Positions 48,960 through 57,914 are shown, counted from the stretch's first letter. The stretch: 64,000 nucleotides of DNA from Clavibacter sepedonicus (GCF_000069225.1 NC_010407.1:682001-746000), one strand, 5' to 3'. Translations and numbers: made by a program. Notes: a model not told the origin generated them from the sequence alone.

Positions 48960-48996
48960 CATCCGGGGTGCCCGTCGGTCGGTGGTGCGACCGGCG

Positions 48997-49002
48997 TAGG
49001 GT
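48997..49002 (+). promoter_or_regulatory. Candidate -10 box, leaderless 76-residue protein
   Basis: TAGGGT with 6 nt to the ATG at 49009. Confidence 0.45.
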
Positions 49003-49008
49003 GCGAGC

Positions 49009-49239
49009 ATGCGCGAACACCCCGAGCGACCCGACCACGACGGCCCCCTCGAGCAGAACCCCCTCCAGCCCGCGCATGGCGGTCTGCGGATCTGGATCTA
49101 CGTGATCGCCGCGGTCGTCGTGATCGCCGTCGTCGCCTTCGCGCTCGTGCGCTTCGCGACCGCGGGGCAGAACACGCCGGGCCCGTCGTCGCTGGGGGCC
49201 GTCCTCCATCTGGCCGGGGCCGCGCGCGCCCTGATCTGA
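49009..49239 (+). CDS. Small single-helix membrane protein
   Basis: A 76-residue protein I do not recognise. It begins with an acidic, His-rich stretch (MREHPERPDHDGPLEQNP) and has one strong membrane helix at about residues 28-48 (IWIYVIAAVVVIAVVAFALV). The leaderless promoter pattern right before the ATG supports it as a real gene. There is no partner gene; carD lies upstream behind a terminator. Confidence 0.6.
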   Translation: MREHPERPDHDGPLEQNPLQPAHGGLRIWIYVIAAVVVIAVVAFALVRFATAGQNTPGPSSLGAVLHLAGAARALI

Positions 49240-49394
49240 TCCGGCTCCGCTGGGCCCGCCGTCATGCGGCGCAGCTGGCGGCCAGCCGACGCCTCCTCCC
49301 CGAGACGATGCCGTCCTCGTCCCCCACGAAGTGCTCGACGGGCCGCGGATCCGACGCCGCGCTCGTGTGACCATGCCCTCGGGACGGGGGTGCG

Positions 49395-50222
49395 ATGGGT
49401 GACAGAACATGGCGGCGCGGGAGTCCGGGGCGGCGAGCGGGACGGCGCGCGCTCGTGCGCATCCTGCGCACGAGGCGTGAGGCGGTCCGCGCGCTCCTCG
49501 TGGCCGTGGCCGTCGTCGTCGTGCTCGCCGCGGTCGTCGTGGGCGCGCGCGAGGCGGCCCTCGGTCCGGACTCGGGCAGCGGGCGCCTCAGCGCCGAGGT
49601 CCCGGACGGCGCCGTCGTCCGCACGCTCGCCGGCGCGGGCCTCGTGGGGGACGGCCGCATCGACCTGGCGGCCGCACGCGGGATGACCGACGCCATCCCC
49701 GCGGACGGCCGCGAACGTCATCCGCGCTACGACCGCGATGCGTTCGGCCCGGCCTGGGCGGACACCGACGGGAACGGATGCGACCAGCGCGACGACGTGC
49801 TCGTGCGGGACCTCGCACGTGCGTCCTCCTCGCCGGCCGACCCGGGCTGCACGGTGGTCGCGGGGCACCTGGACGATGTCTACACGGGGCGCGGCATCGA
49901 CTTCACGCGCGGTCCGCGGACGAGCGCGGCCGTGCAGATCGACCACCTGGTGCCGCTGTCCTGGGCCTGGCAGCACGGGGCGTGGTCGTGGACCGACGAG
50001 CGACGCGAGCGCCTCGCCACCGACCTCGACGAGCTGCAGGCGGTCGACGGTCCCACCAACCAGGACAAGTCGGACCAGGGGCCGGGCACGTGGCTCCCGC
50101 CGGACGCGGCCTACCGGTGCCTCTACGTCACCCGATTTGCCTTCATCGTGAGCCGGTACGGCCTGTCGATCGACGACGCGGATCGGAGCGCCATCGACCG
50201 CGTCCTCCAGGCCTGCGCGTGA
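49395..50222 (+). CDS. Exported HNH nuclease (DUF1524-type)
   Basis: A 275-residue protein with a strongly basic start and one membrane/signal helix at about residues 33-52 (ALLVAVAVVVVLAAVVVGA). The nuclease domain follows: WADTDGNGCDQRDDVLVRD, then TRGPRTSAAVQIDHLVPLSW, with the catalytic His in IDHLVPLSWAW, and the Asn-containing PTNQDKSDQGPGTWLPP that closes the HNH metal site. Such proteins are secreted or surface-held nucleases, probably for scavenging DNA or in competition. The start codon is not strongly marked; others nearby are possible. Confidence 0.85.
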   Translation: MGDRTWRRGSPGRRAGRRALVRILRTRREAVRALLVAVAVVVVLAAVVVGAREAALGPDSGSGRLSAEVPDGAVVRTLAGAGLVGDGRIDLAAARGMTDAIPADGRERHPRYDRDAFGPAWADTDGNGCDQRDDVLVRDLARASSSPADPGCTVVAGHLDDVYTGRGIDFTRGPRTSAAVQIDHLVPLSWAWQHGAWSWTDERRERLATDLDELQAVDGPTNQDKSDQGPGTWLPPDAAYRCLYVTRFAFIVSRYGLSIDDADRSAIDRVLQACA

Positions 50223-50330
50223 GGCGCATCCCGTCGGGCGGTGTCGGTGCGCGCGCGTACGCTCGGCTCGACGCGGCCGGGCGTCGACGCGGGCGCGGGG
50301 TCCGGGTCGGACGACCCCGAGGGGATCCGC

Positions 50331-50711
50331 ATGTGGAGCAAGCAGAGCGGCGACGCGACCGGCGCGATCACGCCGGTGCCGGAGCATCCCCACGCCCACC
50401 CCGTGCGCGGCGCGTGGCTCGTCCGCGTGGGCGACGGTCCGGCCCTGGGCTGGGTGCTGCGTCATCGGGCCGACCTCGCGGCCCCCTTCTCCTACGAGGT
50501 CTACGCGTGCGGCCTGGGATCCGACGGGCTGCGGGTGTGGGTCCAGCGGCGCGAGAGCCTCAACGCCGCGGTCGCCTGGGTCATGCAGCACGACGCGGAG
50601 CTGCTGGCGTACGGGCGGCGGCTGCGGCCGGATCCGGCGCAGCCTGCCGCCCGAGGGGACGAGGACGCCGCCGCCCCCGGGGAGGGGGACGGCGGCGTCG
50701 GGTCGCGCTGA
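50331..50711 (+). CDS. Hypothetical protein, 126 residues
   Basis: Not recognised. The core RGAWLVRVGDGPALGWVLRH, then YEVYACGLGSDGLRVWVQRR and ESLNAAVAWVMQHDAELLAYG, suggests a small alpha/beta fold; the ends are disordered and acidic. The ATG at 50331 follows GAGGGGAT at about 5 nt and is preferred to the frame start at 50241. It converges on the permease gene, with 10 nt between them. Confidence 0.65.
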   Translation: MWSKQSGDATGAITPVPEHPHAHPVRGAWLVRVGDGPALGWVLRHRADLAAPFSYEVYACGLGSDGLRVWVQRRESLNAAVAWVMQHDAELLAYGRRLRPDPAQPAARGDEDAAAPGEGDGGVGSR

Positions 50712-50721
50712 CGGGCGCCGG

Positions 50722-52254
50722 TCAGCGCTTCCGCTGGTCGGCCGCGTCGCGACCGGTGACGGGGAACGGGCCGGTGATGCCCTCGCGCACGCGGGCGATC
50801 TCGAGGATCCGGTCGCGCTGCAGGTACCAGCCCGCGACCAGCAACGGGATGATGATCACGAGCGAGGCGACCGTGAGCGTGCCGATCGGCCAGTCGACGG
50901 CCATGAGCACGAGCACGCTGACGAGGAACGCGAGCGTGAGCCACGACGTGACGGGCGCGCCCGGCAGGCGGAACGTGGGCTCCTTCGCCTTGCCCTGCTT
51001 CGCCCAGGTGCGCAGGCGCATCTGGCACAGGATGATGGTCGCCCAGCCCGCCACGATGCCGAGCGCCGCGACGTTCAGCACGATCTCGAACGCCTGCTTC
51101 GGCACGAGGGCGTTGAGGCCGACGCCGAGCAGCGTGATGGAACCGGTGAGCATGATGCCGCCGAACGGCACGCCGCCCTTCGACATGACGGTCGTGAACT
51201 TGGGCGCGGATCCGTTCATGCCCATGGAGTGGAGCACGCGGCCCGTGCTGTAGAGACCCGCGTTGAGGCTCGACATGGCGGCCGTGAGCACGACGAAGTT
51301 CATGACGGAGCCGGCGATGGCGCCGACCTCGGGCGACCCGAGGCTGGAGAAGAACGTGACGAACGGGCTCTGGTCGGCGCTGTACGCCGTGTAGGGGAGC
51401 AGGAGCGAGAGCAGCACGATGGATCCGACGTAGAAGATCGCGATGCGGAAGACGACCGAGTTGATGGCGCGGGGGATGACCTTCTCCACGTCCTGCGTCT
51501 CGCCGCTCGCGGTGCCGACGAGCTCGATGGCGGCGTAGGCGAAGACGACGCCCTGCACGACCAGCACCACGGGGACGAGGCCCTGCGGGAAGATCCCGCC
51601 GTTCTGCTGGAGGACGGTCCACCCGGTCTGCACCTCGGCGCCGCCGACGGTGACGGGGAAGCTCCAGGCGAGCCACACGATGCCGACGATGAGGAAGACG
51701 ACGAGGGCCGCGACCTTCACGAGCGCGAACCAGAACTCCATCTCGCCGAAGACCTTCACGGCCACGAGGTTGAGCGCGAGCACGACGGCCAGGGCGATGA
51801 GGGCGAGCAGCCACTGCGGAGCCGCGGTGAACGCCGACCAGTAGTGCATGTAGAGCGCCACGGCGGTCACGTCGACGATCGCGGTGGTCGCCCAGTTGAG
51901 GAAGTACATCCATCCGGCGGCGTAGGCGAACTTCTCGCCGTAGAACTCGCGGGCGTAGGAGATGAAGGACCCGGAGCTCGGGCGGTGCAGCACCAGCTCG
52001 CCGAGCGCGCGGAGGATGAAGAAGGCGAAGACGCCGCAGATGAGGAAGACGATCGCGAGGGCGGGGCCCGCGGAGGCCAGCCGACCGCCTGCTCCGAGGA
52101 AGAGACCGGTGCCGATCGCGCCGCCGATGGCGATCATCTGGAGCTGGCGGGGTTTCAACCCGTGCTGGTAGCCCTCCTGCTCGTGGCTGAAGTCCTGCGC
52201 CACGAAAGTCGGATCGGGCGTGACGGTGCTGCGGTCGCTCTCGCTTCGTGTCAT
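50722..52254 (-). CDS. ansP: Amino-acid permease (AnsP-type, APC superfamily)
   Basis: A 510-residue permease with 12 helices. Helix 1 has the unwound [13 protein letters not shown] signature of amino-acid permeases, followed by [20 protein letters not shown] and [20 protein letters not shown]; the last pattern is typical of the L-asparagine permease AnsP. Start is ATG at 52254 after TACCGT and 6 nt, so it is probably leaderless. It lies divergent from the lipoprotein gene. Exact substrate is not certain. Confidence 0.87.
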   Translation of the reverse strand: MTRSESDRSTVTPDPTFVAQDFSHEQEGYQHGLKPRQLQMIAIGGAIGTGLFLGAGGRLASAGPALAIVFLICGVFAFFILRALGELVLHRPSSGSFISYAREFYGEKFAYAAGWMYFLNWATTAIVDVTAVALYMHYWSAFTAAPQWLLALIALAVVLALNLVAVKVFGEMEFWFALVKVAALVVFLIVGIVWLAWSFPVTVGGAEVQTGWTVLQQNGGIFPQGLVPVVLVVQGVVFAYAAIELVGTASGETQDVEKVIPRAINSVVFRIAIFYVGSIVLLSLLLPYTAYSADQSPFVTFFSSLGSPEVGAIAGSVMNFVVLTAAMSSLNAGLYSTGRVLHSMGMNGSAPKFTTVMSKGGVPFGGIMLTGSITLLGVGLNALVPKQAFEIVLNVAALGIVAGWATIILCQMRLRTWAKQGKAKEPTFRLPGAPVTSWLTLAFLVSVLVLMAVDWPIGTLTVASLVIIIPLLVAGWYLQRDRILEIARVREGITGPFPVTGRDAADQRKR

Positions 52255-52260
52255 TCGAAT

Positions 52261-52266
52261 ACGGTA
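52261..52266 (-). promoter_or_regulatory. Candidate -10 box, leaderless permease gene
   Basis: TACCGT on the minus strand with 6 nt (ATTCGA) to the ATG at 52254. Confidence 0.4.
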
Positions 52267-52350
52267 GTGGTATGGGGCGTTCGCCCTGGCACCCGCGTCG
52301 ATCGACTTCCGTGGGGCAGATCACCCGTGATAGGCGCCGAGGAGGCTCGC

Positions 52351-52917
52351 ATGGCCCGCACGCACAGCCCCGCACGCCGGATCCGATCGTGGGCGCCCGT
52401 GATCGCGGCGGCGGCGGGAGCGCTCGTGCTCGCCGGGTGCACGACGGATCCGGGGCAGCCCGAGCCCGAGGCGACGACGCCCGCGGCCAGCGCGACCCCT
52501 GACGCGGGAGCGGCTCCCGGCGGCACCGCGAGCCCCGAGCCGACCGTGACGCGTGCCCCCGGCCCGCCGACCGAGGACGAGCTCGCCACCTGCTCGACGC
52601 TCGCCCAGGTGCTGCCCGACTCCACCAAGCTCGTGCAGGCGCTCGGCGACGGGAAGGCGGTGGATCCGACCCTCCTCGACCGCGTCAAGCAGGGCGACGC
52701 GGCCCTCGCCGGCATGGCCCCGGAGAACATGAAGCCGCTCGTCGCCTCGTTCTCGACGATCGTCGACGAGCTGGAGGCGCTGCGCACGGGAGCCGACACG
52801 GACGGGGCGTCGCTCGACACCGGGCAGTACCTGCGGGCGACGAGCGCGTTCCTCGACTACTGCCTCGACGACGTCGGCTACGTGCCGCCGACCGCGACGC
52901 CCGCTCCCGCGCCCTGA
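52351..52917 (+). CDS. Putative lipoprotein
   Basis: A 188-residue exported lipoprotein. It has a basic start, a hydrophobic core and the lipobox LVLAGC (Cys about residue 30), then a Pro/Ala/Thr linker of about 35 residues and a helical domain with CSTLAQVLPDSTKLVQAL and TSAFLDYCLDDVGYVPP; the two Cys of these segments may form a disulphide. The ATG at 52351 has GAGGAGG at about 6 nt. No known family; the small helical domain could be a binding module. Confidence 0.8.
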   Translation: MARTHSPARRIRSWAPVIAAAAGALVLAGCTTDPGQPEPEATTPAASATPDAGAAPGGTASPEPTVTRAPGPPTEDELATCSTLAQVLPDSTKLVQALGDGKAVDPTLLDRVKQGDAALAGMAPENMKPLVASFSTIVDELEALRTGADTDGASLDTGQYLRATSAFLDYCLDDVGYVPPTATPAPAP

Positions 52918-52944
52918 GGCCGGGCCGGGCGGCTGCGCGCCGCG

Positions 52945-54273
52945 TCAGGTGCGGCGGGCGACGGCCTCGTCCGCCTCGATGTCCTCGCGCGCGTCCTCGC
53001 GACGGTCGCGTCCGTCGCCGTCGTGCGTGACGAGCAGGTGCGGCGTGCGGTGGATCCGGTAGGAGACGCGCAGGTGCCGGTGCAGCACGAGCCACGCGAT
53101 GGCGATGAGGGCGGCGACGATGCCGCTCGCCGCGCCCACCATGAGGGCGGCGCGCGGGCCCCACGTGTTCGCGACCCAGCCCACGATCGGCGCGCCGAGC
53201 GGGGTGCCGCCGACAAAGATCGCCATGTAGACGGCCATCACCCGGCCGCGCATGCGCGGCTCCACCGTGAGCTGCACGGTGCTGTTGGCGCTCGTCATGA
53301 GGGTCTGCGAGACGACGCCCACGATCACGAGCGCCCCGGCGAAGAGCAGGTAGGTGGGCGCGATCGCGGCCAGCCCGGTCGCGATGCCGAAGAGCGCGGC
53401 GCCCACGAACACCAGGCGGATGCGGGGTCGCTCGCGGCGGGCCGACAGCAGGGCGCCCGCGACGGATCCCACGGCGAGGCTCGACGAGAGCAGCCCGAAC
53501 TCGGTGGCCCCCTTGCCGAACTCGACGCTCGCCATGGTGGAGGTGAAGATCGGGAAGTTGTAGCCGAACGCGCCGACGAGGAACACGATCACGAGGATCA
53601 CCATGATGTCGGGACGCCCGCCGATGTAGCGGAAGCCCTCGCGCAGCTGGCCGCGGGAGCGCGCGACGCGCTCCGGACGGCGGAGCTCGCCGACGCGGAG
53701 GCGCGTGAGCGCGAACAGCACCGCGATGAAGCTCACGGCGTTGAGGAGGAAGACCCAGCCGGTGCCGACGCCCGCGATGAGGACGCCCGCGACGGCCGGC
53801 CCGATCATGCGCGCCGCGCTGAAGGACGCCGAGTTCAGGGCGACCGCGTTGGAGAGGTCGTCGTCGGAGACGAGCTCGGAGACGAAGGACTGGCGGGCGG
53901 GGGCGTCGAGCGCCGAGGCGACGCCGAGGAGGAGCGCGAAGAGGTAGACGTGCCAGAGCTCGGCGCGTCCCGAGAGCACGACCAGGCCGAGTCCGAGGCC
54001 GAGGACCGCCATGGCGCCCTGGGTGATCATCAGCACGCGGCGCTTGTCGTAGCGGTCCGCGATGAGGCCCGCGTAGGGGGAGAGCAGGAGCATGGGGCCG
54101 AACTGCAGCGCCATGACGATGCCGACCGCGGTCGCGTCATAGCGGGTGAGCTCGGTGAGGACGATCCAGTCCTGGGCGGTGCGCTGCATCCACGTGCCGA
54201 CGTTCGAGACGAGGGCGCCAGCGAACCAGATGCGGTAGTTCGGGGCGCGGAGGCTCCGGAAGACGGCGCTCAC
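52945..54273 (-). CDS. MFS exporter (MFS_3 / EntS-like)
   Basis: A 442-residue transporter with 12 helices. It has FAGALVSNVGTWMQRTAQDW in helix 1 and AGLIADRYDKRRVLMITQ in the loop between helices 2 and 3, which is typical of the MFS_3 group that exports siderophores, drugs or macrolides. GTG at 54273 overlaps the marR stop as GTGA. The C-terminus is hydrophilic and Asp/Arg-rich. Coupled translation and the MarR gene suggest an inducible efflux pump for a plant or microbial compound. Confidence 0.87.
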   Translation of the reverse strand: MSAVFRSLRAPNYRIWFAGALVSNVGTWMQRTAQDWIVLTELTRYDATAVGIVMALQFGPMLLLSPYAGLIADRYDKRRVLMITQGAMAVLGLGLGLVVLSGRAELWHVYLFALLLGVASALDAPARQSFVSELVSDDDLSNAVALNSASFSAARMIGPAVAGVLIAGVGTGWVFLLNAVSFIAVLFALTRLRVGELRRPERVARSRGQLREGFRYIGGRPDIMVILVIVFLVGAFGYNFPIFTSTMASVEFGKGATEFGLLSSSLAVGSVAGALLSARRERPRIRLVFVGAALFGIATGLAAIAPTYLLFAGALVIVGVVSQTLMTSANSTVQLTVEPRMRGRVMAVYMAIFVGGTPLGAPIVGWVANTWGPRAALMVGAASGIVAALIAIAWLVLHRHLRVSYRIHRTPHLLVTHDGDGRDRREDAREDIEADEAVARRT

Positions 54274-54692
54274 GCGGCGGCCATGCGGCCGAGGAGGGAA
54301 GCGGCCTCGGCGAGGGTGGCGCGCTCGGCGGCGGTGAGCTCGCCGAGGCGGAGGGAGAGCCAGGCGTTCCGCTGCCGGCGGGTCTCCTGCACGACCGTGC
54401 GTCCGGCGTCGGTGATGGAGACCGTGACGCGACGGCCGTCGTCGGGGGCGGGGGAGCGCTCGGCGTATCCCGCCTCGACGAGGCAGTTGACCGTGCGGTT
54501 CATGCTCGGGGCGGTGACGCGCTCGATCTCCGCGAGGCGGCCGGGGCTCGTCGGCCCGTCGCGGAGGAGCAGGGCCAACACGACGAACTGGCTGTCGCTC
54601 AGCTCGTGGTCGGCCTTCTCGGCGCGCAGGCGACGCGCGAGGCGCATGACGCCGGCGCGCAGGCTCTGGCTGAGGTCGGGGGAGTCGGACAT
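54270..54692 (-). CDS. MarR-family transcription regulator
   Basis: A 140-residue winged-helix regulator: DGPTSPGRLAEIERVTAPSM (DNA-recognition helix), LVEAGYAERSPAPDDGRRVT (the wing, with the MarR D-x-R) and helical dimerisation ends. It heads the marR-MFS operon. A palindromic operator candidate lies 14 bp before its ATG, so it is probably autoregulated and its ligand is probably the pump substrate. Confidence 0.92.
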   Translation of the reverse strand: MSDSPDLSQSLRAGVMRLARRLRAEKADHELSDSQFVVLALLLRDGPTSPGRLAEIERVTAPSMNRTVNCLVEAGYAERSPAPDDGRRVTVSITDAGRTVVQETRRQRNAWLSLRLGELTAAERATLAEAASLLGRMAAA

Positions 54693-54698
54693 GTGCTT

Positions 54699-54726
54699 AG
54701 GCTAGCTCATTAGTCCGGCTAACGAG
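54699..54726 (-). promoter_or_regulatory. marR promoter and operator
   Basis: TAGCCT (54704-54699 on the minus strand) lies 6 nt before the ATG at 54692, pointing to a leaderless mRNA. Just upstream, CTCATTAG-TCCGG-CTAACGAG (54706-54726) is a 21-bp inverted repeat with one mismatch, fitting a MarR dimer that blocks the polymerase spacer region. Confidence 0.6.
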
Positions 54727-54878
54727 TCCAGGGCGGATGACGGGATCCTGCGACGGCGCAGCAGCCGGACAGGGGCGAGGGCGTCGGCGGCCCGGGCGGG
54801 CAGGATGGAGGGGACGTCGCCGGCCGCGATGCACCCGCGACGACGCGGGCACCGGCCGCGGCCAGAGGAGGCACGGAC

Positions 54879-55100
54879 ATGACCCATCACGACGGCACGG
54901 CCGACGCGCACGACGACGACGAGAAGCTCGGCGGCGAGGGCACGATCCCCGCGGGCACGACGGGCGTCGCGGCCGGCCACGACGGCGGGAACGACCACTT
55001 CGAGCCCGAGGAGGACACGCCGCACCCCGCTGACGAGGACGGCGACGGCACCGCGGCTAGCTGTAGTTCCTCGGGAGGTTGTGAACGCTGGGGCGGATAG
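54879..55100 (+). pseudogene. Small acidic protein gene interrupted by IS copy C
   Basis: AGAGGAGG about 7 nt before the ATG marks a real start. The first 59 codons give a very acidic, His/Gly-rich protein (MTHHDGTADAHDDDEKLGGE at the start, later HFEPEEDTPHPADEDGDGT) without hydrophobic segments. At 55057 the IS target CTAG begins, and the frame continues into the element for 13 codons before a stop. The native 3' end lies beyond the IS; a hairpin at 56138-56170 probably was its terminator. Whether the shortened protein works is unknown. Confidence 0.5.
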
Positions 55101-56115
55101 CGAAGACCTCCGGGACGATGTGAGTTACCAAGCACACGTCATCACCGGAGGTCTTCGTGACTCACGCTAATGCCCCGTTCGCTCCCGTGGGCAGGGTTCG
55201 GCTTGCTCGGTTGATCGTTGAGGACGGGTGGCCGGTCCGGCGTGCGGCGGAGAGGTTCCAGTGCTCGCCGGCGACGGCGTCGAGATGGGCTCGCCGGTAT
55301 CGGGCCGGGTTGCCGATGACGGACCGCTCATCCCGCCCGCACCGGCAACCGACCCGCACGAGTCGGCGTCGGGAGCGGCGGATCATCGCGCTGAGATTCA
55401 CTCGCCGGTGGGGCCCGCACCGCATCAGCTATCACCTCCGCGTTCCGCGTTCGACGGTCGAGCGGGTGCTGAACCGGTATCGGATGCCGTTGCTCGAGCA
55501 CGTCGATCTGAGCACCGGGCTCCCTGCCCGGCGGTCTCCTGCCCGACGCTACGAGCACTCCTCGCCGGGAGATCTGGTCCACGTCGACATCAAGAAGCTC
55601 GGCCGTATCCCGGACGGCGGCGGGCACCGAGTCCTCGGCCGACAGGCCGGCCGGAGGAACACTCCCCGGACCGGGCGGGGATACGCGTTCCTGCACCACG
55701 CCGTGGATGACCACTCCCGACTCGCGTACTCCGAGATCCTCACCGACGAGCGCAAGGAGACCGCCGCCGCGTTCTGGGCCCGCGCGAACGCGTTCTTCAC
55801 CACCGCGGGCATCACCGTGATCCGTGTCCTGACGGACAACGGCTCCTGCTACCGCTCCCACGCCTTCACCGAGGCGCTCGGATCGATCACGCACAAACGC
55901 ACCCGCCCGTACCGGCCCCAGACGAACGGGAAGGTCGAGCGCTTCAACCGCACCCTCGCCACGGAATGGGCTTACGCCCATCCCTATCGCACCGACGAGG
56001 CCCGCGCCGCGACCTACCCTGCCTGGCTGCATCACTACAACCACCACCGCCCCCACACCGGCATCGGCGGACTCACGCCCGCCGAACGCGTTCACAACCT
56101 CACTGGGAACTACAG
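55061..56115. mobile_element. IS481-family element, copy C, 1055 bp
   Basis: Ends CTGTAGTTCC and GGAACTACAG are perfect inverted repeats for 10 bp and continue imperfectly through AGGTTGTGAACGC. CTAG is duplicated exactly on both sides (55057-55060 and 56116-56119). It holds one rightward transposase gene. It belongs to the same family as copies A and B, with the same target, but is a different element (different ends, and clearly diverged protein). Confidence 0.9.
55102..55156 (+). promoter_or_regulatory. Inverted repeat covering the transposase Shine-Dalgarno (copy C)
   Basis: GAAGACCTCCGG (55102-55113) and CCGGAGGTCTTC (55145-55156) are exact reverse complements with 31 nt between. The second arm contains GGAGG and ends right at the GTG start (55157). 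The layout equals that of copies A and B although the sequence is different. Confidence 0.65.
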
Positions 56116-56119
56116 CTAG
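55157..56119 (+). CDS. IS481-family transposase, copy C
   Basis: A 320-residue DDE transposase. The N-terminal helix-turn-helix has ERFQCSPATASRWARRYRAG, and the catalytic triad is in HVDIKKLG, VLTDNGSCYRS and NGKVERFNRTLATEWAY. Start is GTG at 55157. The stop TAG is not in the element: it is part of the duplicated CTAG target. The gene looks intact and the element is probably active. Confidence 0.93.
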   Translation: MTHANAPFAPVGRVRLARLIVEDGWPVRRAAERFQCSPATASRWARRYRAGLPMTDRSSRPHRQPTRTSRRRERRIIALRFTRRWGPHRISYHLRVPRSTVERVLNRYRMPLLEHVDLSTGLPARRSPARRYEHSSPGDLVHVDIKKLGRIPDGGGHRVLGRQAGRRNTPRTGRGYAFLHHAVDDHSRLAYSEILTDERKETAAAFWARANAFFTTAGITVIRVLTDNGSCYRSHAFTEALGSITHKRTRPYRPQTNGKVERFNRTLATEWAYAHPYRTDEARAATYPAWLHHYNHHRPHTGIGGLTPAERVHNLTGNYS

Positions 56120-56137
56120 GCCTGCGCCCGCAGTCGA

Positions 56138-56170
56138 CGATGCCCGGTCTCCTCGTGAGGCCGGGCATCG
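56138..56170 (+). terminator. Hairpin downstream of IS copy C
   Basis: CGATGCCCGG and CCGGGCATCG form a 10-bp stem with an inner CCTC/GAGG pairing. It lies 19 bp after the element and would have been the terminator of the interrupted acidic ORF. Confidence 0.65.
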
Positions 56171-56931
56171 TCGCGTCTAAGCGCGCCGGGGTCCGGCTGG
56201 CGACCATCCGTCTTCGGGGTCGGGCGGCGTGGGCCGCGGAGGTGGTGTGATCACCGCCGAGGTGCGTTCGCACGCGATCGAGGATTGGCGTGGGCCGGCC
56301 TTGGCAGTGCGATGCGGTGGTCCAGGAGCGTCCACGCTGACCGTGCCCCTCGGGGAAGCAGCGATGTCTCGTCGGCGGGACCGTCGCCGAGCTCCTCCCG
56401 TAGCCTCGTGGTGCGTGTGTTGCGCTCACGGTCACGTCGCCGGGCGAGGCCCGAGCCAGGGACGCGTCGTGTGGTCATGCAGCGACCCGCCGACCCTCGA
56501 GCCTGCTGCGGAGCCGGCTGCGATCAGCCAGGTGCCTTCCGGTCATCTCGCGACAAAGGACGGGTGTCTGTCGGCGTGCTGGGGATCCGCCTGAGAACTC
56601 GCAGGCCGGGCCGCCAGGAGCGGTATGCGCTTCGCCCGCCGCGGATCGAGAACCACGCGAAGGACAGGGAGCGCGGATGGTCGGGTACGCCGAATGTGAC
56701 GCCATGGGCGGGGGAGCGGAGCGATGGACGCTCCGTGTCCCATGCCCGCCCTGGAAGCGGGGTCCCAGGGAGGATCAGTGAGGGCGTGAGGTGCGCCCTC
56801 CTCAGAGGTACGGCGCCAGGGCGACGGTTCTCCTGACCTGAGCATCGCGACGTCGGTCACCTCGTCCCGTCGAGGAGGCGGATCCGCTCGGGCCGGGGCA
56901 GCCGTCCGGCGGAGTCCCGCCCCTCGTCACG
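56171..56931. other. About 760 bp without a credible gene
   Basis: Several open frames exist on both strands, but none shows the strong third-position G/C pattern seen in real genes here, and none resembles a known family. Short frames are Arg/Ser/Pro-rich, as expected of chance frames in high-GC DNA. I see no RNA gene or repeat. It may be the decayed remains of a gene between the MarR region and rlmA, or a long 3' region. Confidence 0.5.
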
Positions 56932-57867
56932 TCAGGACGGTGCCTCGACTTCGCGGCGACGCAGGACGTGGACCATGACGTCGACGGTGATGTCGTGGCG
57001 GGCAGCGTCGCCGGTCGGCGGAACGGCGGCCTCGTCGCGCGGCCGGGACGGGACGCTGGGAGCACTGCGGTGATGGGCGGACGGGCCCATGCCCAGCAGC
57101 CGGTCCACGTCGTCCTCCGAGAGGCTCAGGACGCGGTGCACGTGCGTCTCGGACACAGGCTCGAAGAAGGGGCCGGCGGCCTCGAGGATGCGCTCCCGCT
57201 TGTCCTCCTGCACTCCGACAGCACGACCCGTGGCCCGCAGCTCGGCGAGGTGCTGCCGGCCCGCGGCGAGGATGACGACGCGGCCGTGCGGGGTGAGGAT
57301 GCGATGGAACTCGGGCATGTTCCGCGGGGCGAAGACGTCGAGGACCAGATCGGCGACACCGTCGCGCATCGGGAAGGGTGCCCAGGTGTCCGCCACGACG
57401 CCGTCGACGTCCAGACGGCCGCGCACGGCGATGCCGACTGCGGCAGGGGAGAGGTCGACCGCGAGGCCGGTCGAGCCGGGCACGGCGTCCAGGAGGGCGC
57501 GGAGGTAGTAACCCGTGCCGCAGCCGGCGTCGACCACGCGGAGCCCGCCATCGCGGTGCGCGCCGGATCCGAGCGGTGCGCGCATCGGCGCCTCCGAGCG
57601 CGGTCCGACCGGGGTCCCGACCGCCTCCGTCAACGCGTCGATGAGCGGCGCGTAGTGGCCGCGGTCGAGGAAGGCGCCGCGCGCCGCGAGCATCTCCGCG
57701 GTGTCGCCCGTGACGCGCGTACCCGCCGCGAGCAGGTTGACGTAGCCCCGCTTGTTCGCGTCCATGGCATGACCCTGATCGCAGCGGAGCACCAGTGGAG
57801 GCACGGCGTGCAGATCGGCACCGCAGGAAGGACACCGCAGCCAGGCGGCGAGCCGGTCGAGATCCAC
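56932..57867 (-). CDS. 23S rRNA guanine-N1-methyltransferase, RlmA family
   Basis: A 311-residue SAM-dependent methyltransferase. The N-terminal zinc ribbon has CPSCGADL and LRCDQGHAMDANKRGYVNLL (two Cys, then Cys and His), and the SAM-binding loop is VVDAGCGTGYYLRALL (about residues 112-127). DLVLDVFAPRNMPEFHRIL and the DKRERILEAAGPFFEPV helix complete the RlmA/TlrB fold. It probably methylates G745 or G748 of 23S rRNA; a TlrB-like enzyme can give macrolide resistance, but the sequence does not decide this. Start is GTG with AGGAGG 4 nt upstream. Confidence 0.88.
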   Translation of the reverse strand: MDLDRLAAWLRCPSCGADLHAVPPLVLRCDQGHAMDANKRGYVNLLAAGTRVTGDTAEMLAARGAFLDRGHYAPLIDALTEAVGTPVGPRSEAPMRAPLGSGAHRDGGLRVVDAGCGTGYYLRALLDAVPGSTGLAVDLSPAAVGIAVRGRLDVDGVVADTWAPFPMRDGVADLVLDVFAPRNMPEFHRILTPHGRVVILAAGRQHLAELRATGRAVGVQEDKRERILEAAGPFFEPVSETHVHRVLSLSEDDVDRLLGMGPSAHHRSAPSVPSRPRDEAAVPPTGDAARHDITVDVMVHVLRRREVEAPS

Positions 57868-57914
57868 GAGTCCTCCTGGGTCGAAGCGGGCGGCAATGGG
57901 GCTGGACGCACGAA

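Noticed and set aside
49262..49696. Minus-strand frame opposite the HNH nuclease gene
   Set aside because: It is Arg/Ser/Thr-rich without domains, and the plus-strand frame has clear HNH motifs.
54702..55025. Minus-strand frame of 107 codons opposite the acidic ORF
   Set aside because: It covers the MarR operator and lacks a ribosome-binding site; the plus-strand frame has a strong one.
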